From Mugil cephalus (lineage: Eukaryota > Chordata > Actinopteri > Mugiliformes > Mugilidae), in contig NC_061781.1 of NCBI RefSeq assembly GCF_022458985.1, positions 4,014,501 through 4,078,500 of the forward strand: a stretch of 64,000 nt of DNA, given 5' to 3'. The translations under genes and the position numbers were made by a program. Positions 57,445 through 64,000 of the stretch are shown here, in pieces (position 1 is the first letter of the stretch; each line of letters starts with the position of its first letter). Under the pieces are notes generated by a model. The model had not been told where the DNA came from and searched no databases. It worked only from the letters and a program-made list of their open reading frames with translations.

Positions 57445-60400
57445 CTTTAATGTACAGAAAAATATCCAAAGATTTGGAAAAATTTTACCTCATCTTTAAA
57501 TTCCTGGAATATTTGACCTTATTTGATGTCACATTCAATTTCAAGTCAAGGCGAAGTGGAGTCTAACTGATGTTTACGTGCTCCAACGATAAACAGCACC
57601 TGAAACTACAAGCACAAATGTGATCATATCAAATCAAATCAGATCAAATGGGGTCATATGAAAAGACACCCATTAAAAACCACAGGACACCGTTATCTCA
57701 AAGGCGGCACTGTAGCCCATGTAGTGCTGGAAAAGGGTGGGAAACTGTAGGCTGGGGAATATGGCAATGCCTCTGAGCCAATAGGCCTGAATCCACAGAA
57801 TCATACCCTTGTTTATTCATCTGATGCATTCGTCAATGCGGAGAAGAAGTGTGAAAGCACAGCCATACTCCTACACGCCAAGCCCCAGCTGGTTATCAGC
57901 ACAGTGCTGTACTGTGCAAGTATGTGAGGTAACCTTCAGATTTATTAGGTCATGTTTTAGGATTTAGACTGCTCCCCATCTCAGCGAGACCATTACCACT
58001 GCCAGCACCTCGCTTTCTCTGCCCTCTTCCACTTCTCGTCTGCGCTCTTTGTCTGCCACACACATCCGCGCGCGCGCACACACACCGACTCACAATCCTC
58101 TTTGTGTCTCTCTGTCTTTCTTTCATTCCACAGAGATGATTTATTTGGTTTCTCCTCTCTCCTCCTCCTGCCGTCGGCTGCCCTCAGGGTCAGCGCCGAA
58201 CTCCATCACTCTGTCTGGATTCTTAATCCCCACACTGGAGACGCCCGTGCCAATACGGGAGAATAACAGATTAAAAAACACATCCCAAGCCCAGAGTATC
58301 TCCCCTTTCTCTGCCTCTGTCTCCGCCTCCCTCCATCCTCACAACAGATAAGTGGAAAAATAAACTTGAGGAAGCTAAGCCGGAGAGCGGAGAGTCATCG
58401 ACCCAGGGATGACAGAACAGCTTCCAGCACGGTGGTTAATGAAGGTGATGCAGCAAAGCAAGGCCCTCCGCAAAGGCTCCTCTGAGTTATAACACTGGAG
58501 CCTTGGGAGGCGACACAACTGTGGGCAGGAGGGTTTCCACTTGGCTGCAGTTGTCTAAGAAGGATACATGGTCGTCCCCCAGGCAAAAATATTAGTAGCA
58601 GAACATAAAAATAATGAAACCCGGGGTTCCATTCTCACATAATCAAAAATTATGGTGGTTTCATCTGTAGAAGGTCGTAGTCAACTTTGCTCCAAAGTGA
58701 ACTGAAGGAGGATGTGGTGTTAGGTCTAATGAAGACAGAGAGTCTAAGGGATATTAATAAAATAATAAAAGAAAATCTTGAAGAAAAAAAAGGAGACAAA
58801 GGACAAAACCACCTGCAGGGGTCACATTCTCTTGGCATCCAGGCCTACCCACTGATCCATGACCAGTTTGACTATGAGCTCATGCTGGGTTTTGCATGGA
58901 TTCTCAACCCAACCAGTGACCTTAAACCAGAGACTTTTGACAAAGCGGCTGCAGTCCTTTCATTCAGATACAAGGCTCCTATCTCTATTGTGTGGAGGGG
59001 GGACAGGGCGGGAGGGAGGGCATGGGAGGTTGGGACATCTACAAGGGAGCTAATGGCTGTGTCAGTTTCACACCGCTTCACAGCCTCGTAAAAGCTGAGC
59101 CACGAGGAAGCTGAGGGCCATGTGTGGACGCACGTTTCCAGCATCTGTCTGCTTCAGGTTTAGATGTTTTCAATGCACAGGTCTCTGGATAAACTCTTGC
59201 AATGGAGTCTGTGACCTGTGGTGATTCATTTCTTCACACACGTTTTATTATTATTTATTCCTTGATCAAAAGTGTGACATCACACAAAAAAGGGAAAATT
59301 TGTTACAAGCCCCTGGCCACATGTACATGGACTGTAACTGTGAAATGATTTGACTAAGTCTGCATGGAGAGGAGGAGCAGCAATCTAACATGTCATTAAA
59401 GATTAGCCTGTTCTCACAGAAAAAACAAGGTTGCTTCTTTCTGACAATAAATGTTTTTGCCCCTCCCAACGAAAGTGAGTTCATGTTAGAGATGTTGCCC
59501 TGAAGTCTATGGGCTAAGTAGTGAGCCACATACTGTATATTAAAAGGCAATTTAGGTTTTTGTGTCAATTTGATGCTCTATCTACGGCGCTACGCAAGAG
59601 CTGTGATTGGTCTGCTTGGTAGTAGCGAGTTTCTGCTTTAGTATTGAGTGTTTTGGATCAATAAAAATGGAAGACATTGAGGACAGGTTTACTGAGGAGG
59701 TTCCTCAGTGATACAGACATTCATATGATTCGTCTTTGGCGAAAGTTTCAGTCACCAGTGTTGAAAATGAAGCAGGAAGTAGAAACAAAAATGAACCTGA
59801 CCGGCAAAAAAACATGCCCGCCAACTATAAATGCCTTGCACTGACATAGGCTATATACGTAGGTTACGGAGTCAGGGTTTTACAGGACTTTAACTTCTCT
59901 TAATATGTTCACAGGCGTTCTGAGATGACGCTGCTTACCATTCCAACTGTAGCTCCCACACTGAAATGTGCTAAAACCTCTCAGGTAAAGGCAACAAAGA
60001 AAACCCAGGTGATCGTAGCCAGGGCAGTGAGGCAGCTATTTACATGTGTTTGAGTGTTTAATCTGTGCAGTAGACAAGCAAGTAATCAGCTGTGCATTGC
60101 AGTGGATACAGTCCAAAGGCACCAATTGAAAGCAGGAGTGAGAGATTGGTGCTGATTTAACGCTGAATGTGTAGCTGAGAGAAATAGCTTCGTGATCAAG
60201 CACTGGCCTGTAGTCACACGGGGTGTTTCAAATATCCCAACATCAACACCTAACACAATACAAGACACACTTTTTAAGGTAAAAAAGAAGTGATGCGCCT
60301 TTCCTTGTCAAAATGTTTTGCAGAAGAAAATCATTTGGGGTGTCCCTGGTTACTTCAGCTCATTCCATGTTTGCATTTTTCATTATGAAAACAAGATATA

Positions 60401-60658
60401 ATTGGGTTTGTTTTTTGAGTTGTATTGCTTTTATGTCGTTCGGGCTTGGAAAACCCCACTCATAAAAACAAAAAATGTTCATCGGTCTGGCTGTCCCAAG
60501 AGAGTTTTGATGTCTGTTCCATGTTCAGTTCAAAAAGAAGGTGTGTGTGTCTGGAATGTGTATCTTGCACTTACAAGTTCGTTGTTTCCTCCTCTACACC
60601 TCTGTGACTGTTTGAGAGCATAAACAAAGTGGAGGGTGGGGTTGGGAAGAGAGTGATG

Positions 60659-60681
60659 CACCACCACCACCACCACCACCC
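60659..60681. repeat. (CCA)n tract
   Basis: About seven CCA (CAC) trinucleotides, giving a poly-His frame on plus and a poly-Trp frame on minus. Simple repeat, not coding. Confidence 0.92.
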
Positions 60682-61959
60682 TTCCCTCCTCCTCTGTCTC
60701 AACTCCTCGGTTGCCCCCAGCCCTAAAGACAGTCTCAAGGCCCCGACAATGGGACACCCCTCTCCCGTGGCTTCACCACAGCCAGAACACACACTGTTGT
60801 CTCATTGTGACTCGCTGGACTCTGACAGCACAGCCTGCGCTCACATTGTGTTTATTGGACATGCCTGCATGTGGCACTTCACCCATCCTACCCCCACCCA
60901 CGGGGGCCCCTGAGCTCCGTCTGTGTGGTGCCGATGACAGGTGGGGGTCCCGGCTGGACGGTGAGGTCATCTGTGCCGGGACAAAGAGGAGGCGCAGACG
61001 GCAAAAAAAAAGAGAGAAAAAAAAGAAGAAACTGGCTGTGTGGATAGTGAGCAAAAGATTGAGAGTCTATCGGCAGAAGCAAAGAGGATTAGAGGTGGAG
61101 ATGTGTTAAAAGAGGGAGAGGTGAGAGAGGAGGCAAACAGAGAACAGGAGTAAAGCTTCAGTCTGGCCCCACGGGGAGGTGGGTAGAAACATATTTGATC
61201 CACTGTTTCGTTTCGAGATGGGGTGCTGTAATAGACGTAAATAATCCATGAGAATTCTTTTACTTATTATCAATATTAATATGAGATTTACTTCTGAATT
61301 TCCATTTTAGCTTTATGTAGTCCAGTAAATATAAAATGTCTCAAGGCAGATCCAAAAACACAAACCAGAAACCTTAAAGCCTGGCACACCTGCACAAGGA
61401 CTAATGAGCTCGCTGCAGCTTTCTCTAGTGCCTCCTAACTGAAGTGTCTGCAACTCGACAACATATTTCCATAAGGATGCATGAAATCTTAGCTTGATGA
61501 TGTTTTTGGGGGTTCATAAATGATTTCAGGTGTTGCCATTTATCGGGCTGACAGAAGCTAGCTTGTTCTGATGTCAAACAGAACGCTTCAGCTGATTTAC
61601 GCACTCTAGAAATGAATGTATATATCTATATACATTGACTCAGTGCTGGGAGGAACAATGACCTGCGCATGTCTGAAACACTGTAATCATTCCATAAATT
61701 GCAGCTTTGGCCAAAGTTTTAGCTACTTCCTGCTCTGTCAGGCTTGCAATTAAAAATAGAAGAGAGAAATCATTAGTTGAATGCCATACTTTCTTTCCTG
61801 TGTCATGGTGAAAACAGAAAATGATGAACACACTATCTGGATTTTATTATGGGGCGTTTCAGCTGACAAAAACAACACCTCTGCATGCAATCAAAGCCAT
61901 TTTGTTGTAAATAGATTCGCTTAGATGACGTGTATGACTGTGCTGCTGTTACTTACTTA

Positions 61960-62090
61960 CTCTTTCTCTACCCAATCAGCCTTAAGCAGACGGGCCCACG
62001 TGTATGACCTAGGTTCAGCTCAAGGTTTCTTCCTGAGCCTCAGCGCTCGCTCCCTTTGCGTTGCCGTCGACGCTACGTAAATGAAATCCA
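61960..62090 (+). repeat. Possible fragment of a common teleost repeat
   Basis: GGTTCAGCTCAAGGTTTCTT followed by CCTGAGCC and then CCCTTTGCGTTGCCGTCG resembles a phrase that recurs in fish genomes (GGTTCTGCTCAAGGTTTCTTCC type). Recognised from memory; class uncertain. Confidence 0.42.
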
Positions 62091-63666
62091 TCTAAACTGG
62101 ATAAAAGCAAGGACATACAGCTTGTTCCAGACAAACTTTCCGCCGCAAAATTGTTGCGGGCGGGGAACTCTTTCTGGCTTCCACGCTATGCAGGTGCATT
62201 GTATTTAGCAAGTAATATTTCCCACGTCCGCAATTTTAGCTTTTAACATGTTAGCAGGCTGCTGTTTGAATTGGCACGCCATAAACTAAACGGACGGAGC
62301 GCAGCTGAGACTCAAGTGTGTCGTTTTTCCTTGAGAAATTATTTTTTTCCCTGTTTGACAAATTGAAAGTTTCACCAATAAGACATAAGTTTAAACTCAT
62401 TACGGTTCCTGCAGAGGGTAATATTCTTTCCAAACTTTGTGGAATGTCACCTGCTGCCTCTGCTTAAAATGATTTCATTTTATAGAAGTAGCTGTCTAAA
62501 TATTAGGTTAAATCTACCGTCTGTAAGAATGAGTGTGGCCAAAACAACAGAGGTCAACAGAGACAGACAGGAGGAGAAGGAGTGATGAGACATGTTGAAA
62601 TATATAAGGGCTGTTTCACGGGTTCCTAACCTCACAAATCCACATGACAACCCGAAGGGAGACTTCCTCAGTGGTCTCCCCTTTACATCTCTTTGTCCAG
62701 ACTTGTACGTGTTTTTTTTTGAGCGTGTGTGTGTGAGTGCCACTCTCCTCCGAGCTTGAAATTTGCCTCCTGCAAGTCTTTCTCTTTGAAGCGACGTCGC
62801 GCTGCCCACTGTCTTGTTAAAGCGGTGATTGATGGAACGGGTCTAGCAGTCCGGAGCCCCCCGCTCAGTTCATTTGTTATACATTTATAGATCATAATCC
62901 ATCTGCTCTCACCTCCGCGCATTTCGTGTCATTTTTCATCCTCCTTTTGTATCGGGGAGGGGTGGGGGCGTCATTTTTCCTATAAGGCTGTGATAGATTG
63001 TTTAGTGTCTGCTGTCTATAATTGGCCCAGATAGTGGGAAGACTCACATGTGTTTTTGATTAGAGCCTGTGAGCCTGTGTGAGGATCTCTTCATCATTCA
63101 GTGGATGTCTGAACTCCAGTCATAGCACGTAATTGATTCATTAGGCCGTTCGTGGACACGTCAGGGTAACAGAGGCATTTGGTGAGCATTTAACAGAACG
63201 GCAAATGTAGTATGCTTTTGCAACTTTTTCCCTCGTTGCCCCTCGTCCCTTGCTGTACGTCCAGCAGGTGCCAGTAGAGGACCACGCATGAACGAGCGGC
63301 TGAGTCATTTAGAGTTTACCATCTGTTGCTCTGCAAGAGTTCCCGGGAGATGCCAGACACAGGAGGTACAACTAATGCTTGTTACTCAGCCTCATCCCAC
63401 TTTTTATTAATATTGTTTTTTTGTTTTTTTTTTTTCATCATTTATCCCAACAGTTCTCAGCTCTGTTTTTCTCCTGGTTACTTTGACACATATGCCCATC
63501 CAGCCTTTGTGCCAAGAGAAATGTTGGATGAAATAAAGCCCGCTTGACGACAACAACAAAAAAAAAAACCCTTCATTGCTCCGATTTGATTTTAATGATA
63601 GCCTACCATTATCCCTGAAAAGAATACCCAAATCAAATAGATTATGAGTTATGTGAGAGCCAAAGC

Positions 63667-63685
63667 AAAAAAAAAAAAAAAAAAA
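63667..63685. repeat. Poly-A tract
   Basis: 19 consecutive A residues. Confidence 0.95.
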
Positions 63686-64000
63686 CATGACTGGGATGCC
63701 AACAAGCTACTGTGGCAAAAGGAGCCAGGTTTCACAACTCAAAAACCCATTCCCACACATTCCACGGTTTTACAGTAGCACAGGCCACACGACAAGGTTA
63801 CCGACGCGCATTTCAAATGTGGAGGCCAGAGGAATTTTCTGACCTCAATTTGTGATTGCCAAACCCGACTGTGAAGATCTAGGATTAATGTTGACCTATT
63901 TGGAGAGGGATTTTTCTGATTTACCAGAGCTATGATTCTCAAAGAGATAAAAAATAGAAGTTTGAGTTACTATTTAAACCTAAACAAGGAGTTCCTACTG

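Larger units (their letters stand above)
57453..64000. other. Gene-free stretch, second part, to the right edge
   Basis: I find no coding exon with family similarity. It contains a (CCA)n tract (60659-60681), poly-A tracts (63667-63685 and shorter), and AT-rich sequence. Several blocks (about 62990-63180 among them) look non-repetitive and could be conserved non-coding sequence; that is only an impression. Confidence 0.45.

Noticed and set aside
58687..59091. 134-codon plus-strand open frame in the gene-free region
   Set aside because: The frame opens without an ATG at its start, shows no domain, no family resemblance and no flanking splice signals that extend it. A chance frame is more likely.

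Overview
This is a 64 kb window of vertebrate nuclear DNA, almost certainly from a ray-finned (teleost) fish. It has multi-exon genes with GT-AG introns, long AT-rich spacers, abundant microsatellites, and Tc1-like and hAT-like DNA transposon copies of kinds common in fish genomes. The encoded proteins resemble vertebrate orthologues closely. There are no bacterial operons, no CRISPR array and no viral gene set.

Four protein-coding genes were found, all on the minus strand, and all four reading frames could be closed from start to stop with consistent intron phases. From the left: inhbb (activin/inhibin beta-B, two exons, 403 aa, 4459-10932); a six-bladed kelch-propeller protein I cannot name (seven coding exons, 433 aa, 14625-21864); slc10a2 (apical sodium-dependent bile acid transporter type, six exons, 369 aa, 30534-33148); and gtpbp8 (EngB/YihA-family mitochondrial-type GTPase, seven exons, 287 aa, 42453-51753). 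Each reads towards the left edge. Nothing suggests a shared pathway; this looks like a syntenic block of independent genes. To my recollection the human orthologues of inhbb, slc10a2 and gtpbp8 lie on three different chromosomes (2q, 13q, 3q), so the adjacency is a teleost arrangement.

Layout: 1-2.8 kb is non-coding; 2.8-4.5 kb is the probable inhbb 3' UTR; 4.5-10.9 kb is inhbb with one 5.3 kb intron; 10.9-14.3 kb is its upstream region with a TATA candidate; 14.3-27.5 kb is the kelch gene with a possible CpG-rich promoter near 27 kb; 27.5-30.5 kb is intergenic and repeat-bearing; 30.5-33.4 kb is compact slc10a2; 33.4-42.3 kb is an AT-rich spacer with a cluster of one Tc1-like family; 42.3-52.5 kb is gtpbp8, whose introns are loaded with transposon copies; 52.5-64 kb is a gene-free stretch.

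I see no new multi-gene system. The most informative material is the transposon archaeology (perfect 8-bp and 5-bp target duplications, nested insertions, a paralogous empty site), the unassigned kelch protein with a long insertion in its last blade, and a tandem duplication just upstream of the gtpbp8 start codon that copies a possible splice acceptor.
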